DNA from: Mycolicibacterium sp. CBMA 226
GTDB lineage: Bacteria; Actinomycetota; Actinomycetes; Mycobacteriales; Mycobacteriaceae
DNA: 64,000 nt
Direction: 5' to 3'
Assembly: GCF_009729075.1 (NCBI RefSeq)
Contig: NZ_VTGY01000013.1
Span: forward strand, 496,001 to 560,000
In this document: one piece after another, positions 42,909-51,579 of the stretch
Layout: the number at the start of each line of letters is the position of its first letter
Position numbering within the stretch: the stretch's first letter is position 1
Notes under the pieces: model-generated
The model's database searches: none
Told to the model about the DNA's origin: nothing
The model's input: the letters and a program-made list of their open reading frames with translations, nothing else
Program-made: the position numbers and the translations under genes

Positions 42909-45233
42909 GTGCGCAGAGGCAACACGAGGGCGGCCATGTGCGCTGCCGCGGTTGCCTTCGCTGTGTTTGCCTATCTGGTGATCTCCGGTGACCGTCATAC
43001 GGCGGCGGCACGACTCACCAACGACATCGGGCTGACGGTCTTCAGCGGCTTCGCCTGTCTGGTTGCCGTTGCGGCGTACCGGGCCAACCGTGGCCGGCGT
43101 CGGCGCATCTGGCTTCCATTGGCGATCGGGATGGCGGGCTGGGTCGTCGGCAACCTGATCCTGCTCTATCACCACGCCGTGCTCGGAGCGCCGCCGCCGT
43201 TTCCGTCGGTCGCCGATGCCGCGTTCCTTCTCCTGCCCTGCACCGTGGTGATCGCGTCGATCTGGGCGGTGAGAGCCGACCGCATGTCGGCACTGCGCCC
43301 CCTGCTGGACGGCGTCATCATCGCCTCCGCGCTGTTCCTCGTGTGCTGGGTCCTGGTGCTGGAGGACCTGTTCGCGTCCACGAATTCCAGCTGGGTGGTG
43401 ACCGCGGTTTCGGTCGCGTTCCCGATCTCGGACGTCGTCATGGTCACGCTGGCGGTGCTGACGGTGAGTTCGACGGTGCCGGGCGGACGCCAGGCCATCG
43501 TTCTGGTCTGCACGGGCCTGATCATCGTCGCCGTGGCCGACAGCATCTGGATTTACGTACTGGCGCAATCGAATTCGACCAGTCCGGTGGCCGTCGTCTG
43601 CTGGGCGGCGGGCCTACTGCTGTTCAGCGCGGGCGCTCTGATCGATGCGCGCAAACCGTCGTCGGCGAGGGCACGGAATCGACAGCCCCTGGCCGACCCG
43701 CTGCTCTGGCTACCGTATTCACCGCTCGTGGCGGCAGTTGTCGTCGGACTCATCGACTTGTGGCCGATGACCAGCGACAAGCCGGTGCTGATCGCCGCCT
43801 CGGTGCTGGTGATGGCGGCGCTGGTCCGGCAGCTGATCGTGCTGATCCAGAATCGCCGGCTGTTGTTCGACTTGGCTGCCCAGACCAGACGCGATCCACT
43901 GACGGGGCTGGGAAACCGGCTGATGTTCAACGACCATCTCGACGCGGCCATCCAGTCACGTGTCGACGACCAGCTGCCCGTCGCCGTGCTCGCACTCGAC
44001 CTGGACGACTTCAAGATGGTCAACGACAACCTCGGGCATCCGAGCGGCGACGAGCTGCTGATCGACGTCGCGAGCCGGCTCAAGAGCACGGTGCCGGCCG
44101 AGCACACCGTGGCCCGGCTCGGCGGCGACGAGTTCGCCGTTCTGATCCGGTCCGGACCGCAGTCGGCCACCACGATCGCCGAGACCATCATCGAGGCCTT
44201 CGACGCGCCGTTCTCCCTCAACAGCGAGAAGGTATTCATCCACCCGAGCGTCGGGTTGGCCATCGCACCCGCCGATGAATCGGACGTCACCGCTGACGAC
44301 CTGCTGCAGCAGGCCGACATCGCGCTGTACGCCGCCAAGCGGACCGGCATCGGCGGCGTACAGACCTTCTCCGCGGACATGCGCCAGGTTTCGGCGCTGG
44401 ACCTGCCGCAACGGTGGAGCGACAGCGGCCGGGTCCGGCTGCCGGCCAGCCCAGGTGTGCAGCTGCTCGGGCAACTGCGCCGGGCGATCAGCGACTCCGA
44501 GCTGAAGCTGGTGTATCAGCCCAAAGTGCTCCTGGCCACCGGCGAGATCGTCGGCGTCGAGGCGCTGCTCCGCTGGCCCCATCCCGAACTCGGCCTGCTG
44601 ACGCCGTCCGAGTTCCTGCCGTTGATCCGGCGCAACGGCCTGATCGGGTCGGTCACCGACACGGTGCTCAAGCAGGCGATCCAGGACGCCTCGACCTGGT
44701 TCGGGGCCGGATACCGCAATGTGCCGGTGGCGATCAACCTCTTCGCGCCGTCCCTGACCGACGTCGACCTCGCCGATCGGATCGGGGCCATCCTCGCCCA
44801 GCACGCACTGCCAGCGAGCGCTCTCACGGTGGAGATCACCGAGCAGATGCTGCTGTCGAACATGAGCCGGACGGAGGTGGTGATCGATCGGCTGCGCAAG
44901 TCGGGACTGCGGGTGTCGATCGATGACTTCGGGTCCGGCTACTCGACCATGAGTTACCTGCGGGACCTGCCGGTCGATGAGCTCAAACTGGATCAGGAGT
45001 TCGTGCTGCCGATGATGCACAGCCCCCGCGCCGCCGCCATCGTCCAGTCGGTGATCAACCTGACCCACGCCCTGAACATCGTGAGTGTCGCCGAAGGCGT
45101 CGAAGACGCCGCGACCGCGAGGCAGCTCTCCGCGTACGGCTGCGACATCGGCCAGGGCTTCTACTTCGCCAAACCGATGTTCGCCGAATCGCTGCGGACC
45201 CTGATCGATTCACGGAACCCGCAGCGGCCCTGA
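42909..45233 (+). CDS. Membrane-bound diguanylate cyclase / c-di-GMP phosphodiesterase (GGDEF-EAL)
   Basis: This 774-residue protein has about nine transmembrane helices in residues 10-315, a GGDEF domain (DPLTGLGNRLMF, then intact GGDEF at 405-409) and an EAL domain with E551-A-L, INLFAPSL, EITEQML, DDFGSGYS, VAEGVED and GQGFYFAKP. Both catalytic sets look complete, so it could make and break c-di-GMP. The inhibitory RxxD site before GGDEF is absent. The GTG start is preceded by GGGGG. The N-terminal membrane sensor is not a family I recognise. Confidence 0.92.
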   Translation: MRRGNTRAAMCAAAVAFAVFAYLVISGDRHTAAARLTNDIGLTVFSGFACLVAVAAYRANRGRRRRIWLPLAIGMAGWVVGNLILLYHHAVLGAPPPFPSVADAAFLLLPCTVVIASIWAVRADRMSALRPLLDGVIIASALFLVCWVLVLEDLFASTNSSWVVTAVSVAFPISDVVMVTLAVLTVSSTVPGGRQAIVLVCTGLIIVAVADSIWIYVLAQSNSTSPVAVVCWAAGLLLFSAGALIDARKPSSARARNRQPLADPLLWLPYSPLVAAVVVGLIDLWPMTSDKPVLIAASVLVMAALVRQLIVLIQNRRLLFDLAAQTRRDPLTGLGNRLMFNDHLDAAIQSRVDDQLPVAVLALDLDDFKMVNDNLGHPSGDELLIDVASRLKSTVPAEHTVARLGGDEFAVLIRSGPQSATTIAETIIEAFDAPFSLNSEKVFIHPSVGLAIAPADESDVTADDLLQQADIALYAAKRTGIGGVQTFSADMRQVSALDLPQRWSDSGRVRLPASPGVQLLGQLRRAISDSELKLVYQPKVLLATGEIVGVEALLRWPHPELGLLTPSEFLPLIRRNGLIGSVTDTVLKQAIQDASTWFGAGYRNVPVAINLFAPSLTDVDLADRIGAILAQHALPASALTVEITEQMLLSNMSRTEVVIDRLRKSGLRVSIDDFGSGYSTMSYLRDLPVDELKLDQEFVLPMMHSPRAAAIVQSVINLTHALNIVSVAEGVEDAATARQLSAYGCDIGQGFYFAKPMFAESLRTLIDSRNPQRP

Positions 45234-45238
45234 GCCGG

Positions 45239-45727
45239 TCAGAAATCTCCAGCGGTGCGGCGCAGCGTCTCGATGGCTTCGACCAGGGCGGCGGACTGCT
45301 CGGCGGACATCCCCACGTCGGCGAACACTTCCTTGTTGAGCGTGACGGTCGCGTCCTCGACCGTCGAGCGGCCCAACTCGGTCAGCTGCACCAGCGTGGT
45401 CCGCCCGTCCGTCGGGTGCGGCACCCGCTCGACGAGACCGTCGGCCTCGAGCCGCCGGATCGCGTGGGTGACGCTGGTGACGTGCACCTGCAGCCGGTCC
45501 GACGCCTTGGTGATCGGCAGCGCGCCGCTACCGCTGAACGCCAGCAGCCGCAACAGTTCATAACGGGAAAAGCTGAGGTCATAGGGCCGCAGCGCAGTCT
45601 CCACGCGGGCCAGCAGGATCTGGTGGGCCCGCATCACCGAGGTCACCGCGACCATGCCGTCGGCGACGTCGCCCCAGCCGGCCCGCTCCCAGTTGGCCCG
45701 GGCCCGGGCGATGGGGTCACTGCTCAC
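45239..45727 (-). CDS. MarR-family transcriptional regulator
   Basis: This 162-residue winged-helix protein follows the MarR pattern: LSFSRYELLRLLAF, ITKASDRLQVHVTSVTHAIRRLEADGLVER and the wing TDGRTTLVQLTELG. It lies 62 bases downstream of the aminotransferase gene on the same strand, so it may be the last gene of the biosynthetic operon or be transcribed separately. The ligand is unknown. A weak inverted repeat (CGGAC-N5-GTCCG) lies in the gap before its start. Confidence 0.88.
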   Translation of the reverse strand: MSSDPIARARANWERAGWGDVADGMVAVTSVMRAHQILLARVETALRPYDLSFSRYELLRLLAFSGSGALPITKASDRLQVHVTSVTHAIRRLEADGLVERVPHPTDGRTTLVQLTELGRSTVEDATVTLNKEVFADVGMSAEQSAALVEAIETLRRTAGDF

Positions 45728-45789
45728 GACTTATTCATACCGCACCGGACCCCTCGTCCGATGCAGTCAGGCCCCGACGCTCGTCCTGT

Positions 45790-46824
45790 TCACCGCGTTG
45801 CGTTCGCCGCGTTGCGGACGGCCGCCAGCACCGCACGCGACGACCTGCGGTCCCCGACGGTGATCCGCACCCCGCCGTCGGCGTAGCGGCGGACCCGCGG
45901 GCCGTTGTCGCCGAATTCCCAGACTCGCGCCCCACCTGGCAGATAGACGAAGTTGGCGTGGCTGTCGGTGCAGTACACACCCATCGACCGCAACCGCGCC
46001 CGCAGGAACGCCCCTTCCGAGGCGATCATCCGGATCCGTTGGCGCAATTGATCTTCCGCATCGTAAGAGGCAGCGACGGCCACGAGCCCGGTGATCCCGA
46101 TCCCGAACGGCAGTTGCATCCCCCACAACTCGCGCGCCAGCGACGGCGCGCACACACCGTAACCGATGCGCAGGCCGGCCAACCCGTACGCCTTCGAAAA
46201 GGTCCGTACCACAACCAGATTCGGGTAGCGCACCACGAGCGACGCGATGTCCAGGCACAGCTCCGGGGCCAGGAACTCGACGTAGGCCTCGTCCAGCAGA
46301 ACGACCGTGCCCGACGGCACCCGGTCCAGGAACCGGTACAGGTCAGCGGCCGACTCGACGGTTCCGGTCGGGTTGTGCGGGCGGCAGATCACCACGACCC
46401 GGGCCCGCGCCGCGGCCGCCGCCATGGCGTCGAGGTCATGGTGACCGTGCCGATCCAGCGGCACGGTCACCGACCGCAATCGCGCCATCTGCGCGAAGAT
46501 GGGGTAGCCGTCGAATGTCGGCGACGCCGTCACCAGCACGTCGCCCGGGTGGGTGACGGCCTGCAGCACCTGCAGGATCACGCCGGTGGCGCCCGCGCCG
46601 ACCAGCACCTGTTCGTCGGCGACACCGACACGTTCGGCGATCAGCGACCGCAGCCGCTGCGGCAGAAATTCCGGATACCGGTTCACCACGCTGATCGACG
46701 CGCTCAGCGCGGCGCGCACCGCGGGCAGCGGCGGAAACGGATTCTCGTTGAGCGACAACGCCAACGGGTCGACCGCAGCCGGCAGTGAGCCGACCGCATC
46801 GGCCAACGCGCACGTGGGCGTCAT
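45790..46824 (-). CDS. HisC-like PLP-dependent aminotransferase
   Basis: This 344-residue fold-type I aminotransferase has LNENPFPPLP, RPHNPTGT, LLDEAYVEF and the PLP lysine K211 in TFSKAYGLAGLRIG. It resembles histidinol-phosphate aminotransferase, but no other histidine gene is nearby. It overlaps the KAS III gene by ATGA, so it most likely serves the same pathway, adding or removing an amino group on the ketone product. It could alternatively be a decarboxylase or condensing enzyme of the same fold. Confidence 0.85.
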   Translation of the reverse strand: MTPTCALADAVGSLPAAVDPLALSLNENPFPPLPAVRAALSASISVVNRYPEFLPQRLRSLIAERVGVADEQVLVGAGATGVILQVLQAVTHPGDVLVTASPTFDGYPIFAQMARLRSVTVPLDRHGHHDLDAMAAAAARARVVVICRPHNPTGTVESAADLYRFLDRVPSGTVVLLDEAYVEFLAPELCLDIASLVVRYPNLVVVRTFSKAYGLAGLRIGYGVCAPSLARELWGMQLPFGIGITGLVAVAASYDAEDQLRQRIRMIASEGAFLRARLRSMGVYCTDSHANFVYLPGGARVWEFGDNGPRVRRYADGGVRITVGDRRSSRAVLAAVRNAANATR

Positions 46825-47852
46825 CGCTGACCGCCCCACCGCACCGCGGCCGCGCCGGCGAAGTCACCGGCGTGCGCGAAGGCCGCCATCATCACGATGT
46901 CACCCTTGCCCACCTGGCCGGCGGCGATCGCCCGGTCCAGGTTGACCGGCACGCCGGCGGCGAACAGGTTGCCGCACTCATCAAAAGTGTCGCGGTGTTT
47001 CGACTCGGGCAGCTCCAGGGCCTCGCGCCAGTTCCGCAGGAACACCCGGTTCGGCTGGTTGGTGACCAGCAGGCCGATGTCCTTGGGCGCCAGTCCGATC
47101 CGATCGCACACCGCATACGCCACCTCGGGCACCTGACGGTTGCCACGGGCCAGCACTTTGGTGATCTTGCTTTCCGTGAAGCCGATGCAGCCCTCCCCCG
47201 GCCCCGCCTGCCACCATTTGCGCGGCGGATCGACCGACATCGTCATGTCACCGGCGTATTCGCCGTAGGTGCGGCATTCGACATCGAGGATCGGCGAAAC
47301 ATCGGACGCCGCAACGAGACCCACCGCGGCGCCGTCGCCGGGTACCGAGGCCTGCGCCTTGGGCCGGATGGTGGCCTGGTCGAAAACCTGGCCCGCCGCG
47401 TTCTGTGCCACCGCGACCATCGCGGTCCGGCCCTCGCCGGACGCGATCAACTGGCGGGCCAGTTTCAGGCCGAGAATGAAGGCCGCGCACCCGCCGTTGT
47501 GTAGGTCGATCACCCAGTTCGGTTTCATGCCAAGCCGATTCGCCATGCCACCGCCACCACCGTAGAACGGCATGTCGGGCAGCTGGGTGTGGGTGATCAG
47601 GATGTCGACGTCGGCCAGGACATCAGAACCGTGCCGGTCGACGATCCCGGCGGCGGCGCGTTCGACCATGTCGATGGCGGTCTCGTCGGGCGCCACGTGG
47701 TGGCGGAACTTCGGCGCCCGGAACATCAGGTTGTCCCGCAGATCGTCGGACCCGGCGAACTGCGCGTAGTAGTCGGCGCCGATCGGCTCGCCGGGCAGAT
47801 ACGTCGAGACATCCAGAAGACTGACGGCAGGCTGCTCCATCTTTTCGCTCAC
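46821..47852 (-). CDS. KAS III-like (FabH-type) condensing enzyme with altered triad
   Basis: This 343-residue thiolase-fold protein has the nucleophile C122 in LHNGGCAAFILGLKLA and N295 in DECGNLFAAG. The position of the catalytic histidine reads TNQPN (N265) instead of the usual HQAN. That suggests acyl transfer or a condensation that does not follow normal FabH chemistry. The GTG at 47852 overlaps the stop of the SRPBCC gene as GTGA; an ATG four codons later is possible. It is coupled on both sides within the four-gene operon. Confidence 0.85.
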   Translation of the reverse strand: MSEKMEQPAVSLLDVSTYLPGEPIGADYYAQFAGSDDLRDNLMFRAPKFRHHVAPDETAIDMVERAAAGIVDRHGSDVLADVDILITHTQLPDMPFYGGGGGMANRLGMKPNWVIDLHNGGCAAFILGLKLARQLIASGEGRTAMVAVAQNAAGQVFDQATIRPKAQASVPGDGAAVGLVAASDVSPILDVECRTYGEYAGDMTMSVDPPRKWWQAGPGEGCIGFTESKITKVLARGNRQVPEVAYAVCDRIGLAPKDIGLLVTNQPNRVFLRNWREALELPESKHRDTFDECGNLFAAGVPVNLDRAIAAGQVGKGDIVMMAAFAHAGDFAGAAAVRWGGQR

Positions 47853-48496
47853 TTCATCCAGGCCGGGGTGATCGGCAGGCCGTTGCGGTGCCGGTACTCG
47901 GCAATCGCCTTGAGGTTGTCCAACTCCAGGCGGTGGCCTGCCCCGAACATGTCCCAGAAGTCCCCGACCCACACGGGTCGCTGTGCGGGCGCGGTCTCCG
48001 GGTACGGGTTCTTGTCGTAGAACGGGTGGTGGCAGTTGGTCCACAGCACCACCGAGCCGGGCTTGTTCAGCACGACCTGTGCGTCGACGACCCGCATCAG
48101 GTAGATCATCCAGAGATGCTGTCCCTGGTCCCAGGCGCAGTGGTAGTCGACGGTCATCGCGTCACGGTTCGCCACTGTGCGCGTGTAGATTTCGGTCTCC
48201 GACCCCAGCCGGTCATAGGCCAGCCAGAGGCCCGGCTCCCCGGTTTCGGTGAAGCCACGCAGGCTGTAGGTCCACTCCTCGAGGCTGCGGGTATCCGACA
48301 GGTACTCGAACAGTTCCTCCGGCGGGCAGTCGATGTAGTCGTTGACGGTGCAGTACTCACCGAAGACGACGTCGTGCGGGTACACCGACCGCATCATCTC
48401 CATGATGATGGGCGTCGCCTTCTCCCTGGGCGCATTCTCGATGCGGGTCACCCCGTCGATCGGTAGGGCGATGTCTTCAAGCGCGGGCAGCGACAT
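47849..48496 (-). CDS. SRPBCC/START-like domain protein of the biosynthetic operon
   Basis: This 215-residue protein has the SRPBCC pattern VNDYIDCPPEELFEYLSDTR followed by LEEWTYSLRGF, and an aromatic-rich C-terminal half (YHCAWDQGQHLWMIYLMRV). Such domains bind hydrophobic ligands and include polyketide aromatases/cyclases. The start at 48496 lies inside the end of the TPP-enzyme gene (20-base overlap), and its stop overlaps the KAS III start. The exact function is unknown. Confidence 0.8.
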   Translation of the reverse strand: MSLPALEDIALPIDGVTRIENAPREKATPIIMEMMRSVYPHDVVFGEYCTVNDYIDCPPEELFEYLSDTRSLEEWTYSLRGFTETGEPGLWLAYDRLGSETEIYTRTVANRDAMTVDYHCAWDQGQHLWMIYLMRVVDAQVVLNKPGSVVLWTNCHHPFYDKNPYPETAPAQRPVWVGDFWDMFGAGHRLELDNLKAIAEYRHRNGLPITPAWMK

Positions 48497-50201
48497 GCTG
48501 GGTGCTCTCTTTCTGAGTCTGTTGGGTGGCGGTATCGAGAAATGGTGCGAACGTGGGGATTTCGTCGGCCGAGCACTCGACGCTGACGACGGACGGCCCG
48601 TGCCGGCTGAGCGCCTCGGACAGCGCACCGGCCAGCTGCGGCAGCTCGGCGACGTCGGTCGCGTGGAGGCCGGGGAACATCGCGGCCAGACCGGCGCCGA
48701 GCCGGGCCGGGGTGAAGCGGTTGTAGCTGTAGCGGTCGCCGTAGAACAACTGCTCGCGAGTGACGCACATGGCGTGGGCGTTGTTGTTGAACAGCACGAA
48801 GGTGATCGGGAGCCGGTACTGCACGGCGGTGTGCAGCTCCATGCCGTGCATGAAGAACGAGCCGTCGCCGGCCACCACCACGGTCCGGTATTGCGGCCCA
48901 GCGGTTTTCGCCCGGGCGAAGCACATGCCGATGGCGGCGCCGAAGCTGTACCCCATGCCGCCCATGCCGAGCGCCACCACGAACCGTCCGGCCCGGCGCA
49001 CCGGCAGTCCGTGCACCGTTGACGCCCCGGTGTTGCCGGCATCGACCACGATGTCGGCGCCGTCGGGCAACAGCTCGTCGAGCAGCGTGACGGTGTCGCG
49101 GTACCGGATACCGGGGCCCTCGTGCAGCGGTGGCTGAAGTTCGGTGTGCGGCAACGGGTCCAGCACGCGGAGCCCGTGGGGCCGGCCGGGTCCGGTCAGT
49201 GATCGGGTCAGCGCGGTCAGCGACGCCCGCAGGTTCGTCGAATTCACGTGTGTCGTCGGGACATACGGATGTTCCGCACCGAGCGAGACGGTCTGCACCC
49301 CGGCCAGGGCGCCGTCGAGACCGGCGCGCGCCGTCACCGACAGACGCGTCCCGACCACCAGGCACACGGCGCTGCGGGTGATCGCGTCGACCACCCGCGG
49401 ATGACCCATCACGCCGGTGACGCCGAGCCATGACGACTGCCCCAAACCCGGTGAGCCGCTGACGTCCTTGGCGTCGGGCACCGTGGCGACCCAGGCCCGC
49501 AGTACCGAGCGCAGTTCCTCGAGTTCGCGGCGGGCGTCGTCGCGGGCCACCTGCTCGCCGGCGATGATGGTCACCGGACCCAGCGCCCGGCGTAGCACCT
49601 CGGCGATGGGACCCGGGTCGGCCAAGATTGAATCGCGAACGGCAACAGGGCTTTCCATGGGATTGACCACGTCGATCATCGCCCGCTGGATGTCCTTCGG
49701 CAGCAGCAGCACCGCGGGGCCACCGCTGTCGGCCGCGGCCAGCGCCTCCGTGAGCGCCGGCACGATGTCCTGCGGTTCCGTCACGCGGCGGCAGTACACC
49801 GACACCGCCGAGAACAGCGCCACCGCATCGAGCGACCCCGAGCGTCCGCTGGTGTCCTGGAAGCTCCCGCGGCCGTCCATACCGGTCGGCGCCTGCCCCA
49901 CCAGGGCCAGCACCGGCACTCGGCTAGCCAGCGATTCCCCCAGTCCCGCAACCAGATTCAGCGAGCCACCACCCGATGTCGCGGCCACCACCCCGACGCG
50001 GGACACGGCGCGGCTGTAACCGTCGGCCATGGTGGCCGCGGAGAACTCGTGCTTCGCCAGGATCGGGGTGACGCCACCGGTCAGGAACGCCGCGTCGAAC
50101 AGGTCCTCGATGTTGGCCCCGTCGACACCGAAGAAATACTCGATGCCCGACGCCGCAAGTTGCGTGATGATGTGATCCACCACCCGATGCCTGCCGACCA
50201 T
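48477..50201 (-). CDS. Thiamine-diphosphate-dependent enzyme, acetolactate-synthase-like
   Basis: This 574-residue protein has three domains of the ALS/POX family. The cofactor-activating glutamate is E52 (ILAKHEFSAATMADGYSR). The ThDP motif runs from GDGSF (445-449) to FNNN (471-474). It is likely to decarboxylate a 2-oxo acid or join it to an acceptor, supplying the operon's pathway. No ilvN-like small subunit is present. AGGTGG precedes the ATG, and a perfect SigL-type promoter lies 30-57 bases upstream. It is the first gene of the operon. Confidence 0.85.
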   Translation of the reverse strand: MVGRHRVVDHIITQLAASGIEYFFGVDGANIEDLFDAAFLTGGVTPILAKHEFSAATMADGYSRAVSRVGVVAATSGGGSLNLVAGLGESLASRVPVLALVGQAPTGMDGRGSFQDTSGRSGSLDAVALFSAVSVYCRRVTEPQDIVPALTEALAAADSGGPAVLLLPKDIQRAMIDVVNPMESPVAVRDSILADPGPIAEVLRRALGPVTIIAGEQVARDDARRELEELRSVLRAWVATVPDAKDVSGSPGLGQSSWLGVTGVMGHPRVVDAITRSAVCLVVGTRLSVTARAGLDGALAGVQTVSLGAEHPYVPTTHVNSTNLRASLTALTRSLTGPGRPHGLRVLDPLPHTELQPPLHEGPGIRYRDTVTLLDELLPDGADIVVDAGNTGASTVHGLPVRRAGRFVVALGMGGMGYSFGAAIGMCFARAKTAGPQYRTVVVAGDGSFFMHGMELHTAVQYRLPITFVLFNNNAHAMCVTREQLFYGDRYSYNRFTPARLGAGLAAMFPGLHATDVAELPQLAGALSEALSRHGPSVVSVECSADEIPTFAPFLDTATQQTQKESTQHVAARA

Positions 50202-50230
50202 CTGCCACCTGCTTCCGCTCGTCTAACCAA

Positions 50231-50258
50231 GACACGAAGCGGATCGGCGAATGGTTCA
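50231..50258 (-). promoter_or_regulatory. SigL-type promoter of the biosynthetic operon
   Basis: On the minus strand TGAACC (50253-50258) and CGTGTC (50231-50236) are 16 bases apart, matching the SigL consensus as I recall it (TGAACC-N16-18-CGTGTC). The same motif and spacing precede sigL. It sits in the 73-base gap between rslA and the TPP-enzyme gene. Confidence 0.8.
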
Positions 50259-50274
50259 ACGCCGCCGGGAGAAA

Positions 50275-51006
50275 TTACAGATTGCGCTCCAGCAGCACCT
50301 TGCCGTTGTCGGCGGAAACCAGTTGTACCGCAGCAATTTCCGAAACCTGCATCGGCGTGTTACCGCTCGGCAACGCGGTGGCACCGGACATGCCGAACCA
50401 CGTTGCGATCTGGTTACGGCTGCCATCACGGCCCACCACAACCATACCCAGGTTCGTCGGCGGCGCGGCCGGACCGCTGGACCAGTCGCCGTAGCTGCAG
50501 GCCATGTCGATCCGCGTACCCCAACCGAAGCTGCTCAGCGCGATGGTGGCGTTGAACGGCGTGGGTGCCACATGCTGCATGGGCAGTTGCGCGACCTGTT
50601 CCTGGCTCTGGCCGCCACCACCGAAGAACTCCGGCCGAACCACGGCGACCGCTCCGACGGCCAGTACCGCCGCGGCCAGCCCGGCCACGGCCGTCGTCAC
50701 CCAGCGGGTTCGGCGCCGGCGCCACCGCACCTTGGCCAGTACCGAATCGAGCACCTCGGGCCGCAGCGGCGGTTCGGGCTGCTCAGCGCCGATCTCCTGT
50801 ACATCCGCCAGACTCAACAGGCCCAGCAGGGCAGGCATACCGCTCAGTTCGCCGACCGCGTCCCGGCACCGGGAACAGGTCTGCAGGTGTGCTTCGTACT
50901 CGCGGCGTTCCGCGCTCGACAGCGAACCCAGCACATACGCGGCGTCCCAGGTTGCGTACCGGTCGCCGTCAAAGGGCCCGACCGACTCGACCAAATGCAT
51001 GCTCAT
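50275..51006 (-). CDS. rslA: Anti-sigma factor RslA
   Basis: This 243-residue membrane protein has an N-terminal zinc anti-sigma domain with H40-x3-C44-x2-C47 (EAHLQTCSRC), one transmembrane helix near 101-123 and an outer domain of about 120 residues. Its ATGA overlap with sigL and its position match the M. tuberculosis sigL-rslA pair (Rv0735-Rv0736). RslA binds SigL and, from published work as I recall, releases it on oxidation of the zinc-binding cysteines. Confidence 0.93.
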   Translation of the reverse strand: MSMHLVESVGPFDGDRYATWDAAYVLGSLSSAERREYEAHLQTCSRCRDAVGELSGMPALLGLLSLADVQEIGAEQPEPPLRPEVLDSVLAKVRWRRRRTRWVTTAVAGLAAAVLAVGAVAVVRPEFFGGGGQSQEQVAQLPMQHVAPTPFNATIALSSFGWGTRIDMACSYGDWSSGPAAPPTNLGMVVVGRDGSRNQIATWFGMSGATALPSGNTPMQVSEIAAVQLVSADNGKVLLERNL

Positions 51007-51527
51007 CGAGTCACCCCCATTTCCTGCAGGTTCAGCCGCAGCGCCCGGACCGCGTAATGCAGCCTCGATTTCACCGTGCCCTCGGCGATCTGGAGCTCCG
51101 CCGCGATCTGGGCGACGCTCATCTGCCGGTAGTACGCGCGCTCGATAACAGCGCGGTGGTCGACGGAGAGCTGGCTCAGGGCGCCCCCGAGCAGCATCCG
51201 ATCCAGGGCGGTGTCCACCTCATCGGTGGCCGCCGGGTCCGTCCGGTCGTCGGCCTCCACCACCTCCGACGACGTGGTTTCGTGCCGGCGCCGAGCGCTG
51301 CGCTGCTCATCGATGATGAGGTTGCGGGCGACGGTGTACAGCCAGGCCCGGGGCGACTGGTTGGTGTCGGCTACGACATCAGGGTGCCGCCACGCCCGCA
51401 GCAAAGTCTCCTGCACGACGTCCTCGGCACGCGCCGAGTCCTGAGTCAGACGCAGGGCATAGCGCCAAAGGGCGCCTGCGTGCTCGTCATAAAGCACCCG
51501 CATCATGGCGGCCTCCGGATCGCTCAT
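51003..51527 (-). CDS. sigL: ECF sigma factor SigL
   Basis: This 174-residue ECF sigma factor has region 2 (DVVQETLLRAWRHPD, RAWLYTVARNLIIDEQRS) and region 4 (LSVDHRAVIERAYYRQMSVA, IAEGTVKSRLHYAVRALRL). The order mapA-sigL-rslA identifies it as SigL. GGAGG precedes the ATG. Its promoter has the SigL consensus, so it is autoregulated. Confidence 0.94.
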   Translation of the reverse strand: MSDPEAAMMRVLYDEHAGALWRYALRLTQDSARAEDVVQETLLRAWRHPDVVADTNQSPRAWLYTVARNLIIDEQRSARRRHETTSSEVVEADDRTDPAATDEVDTALDRMLLGGALSQLSVDHRAVIERAYYRQMSVAQIAAELQIAEGTVKSRLHYAVRALRLNLQEMGVTR

Positions 51528-51545
51528 GCACCAACCTCCGTCATT

Positions 51546-51573
51546 GACACGAGATCAGGGGCGGTCCGGTTCA
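51546..51573 (-). promoter_or_regulatory. SigL-type autoregulatory promoter of sigL-rslA
   Basis: TGAACC (51568-51573) and CGTGTC (51546-51551) on the minus strand are separated by 16 bases, within the 52-base gap between mapA and sigL. The start codon is 19 bases downstream of the -10 element, with the ribosome binding site in between. Confidence 0.8.
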
Positions 51574-51579
51574 CCGGAT

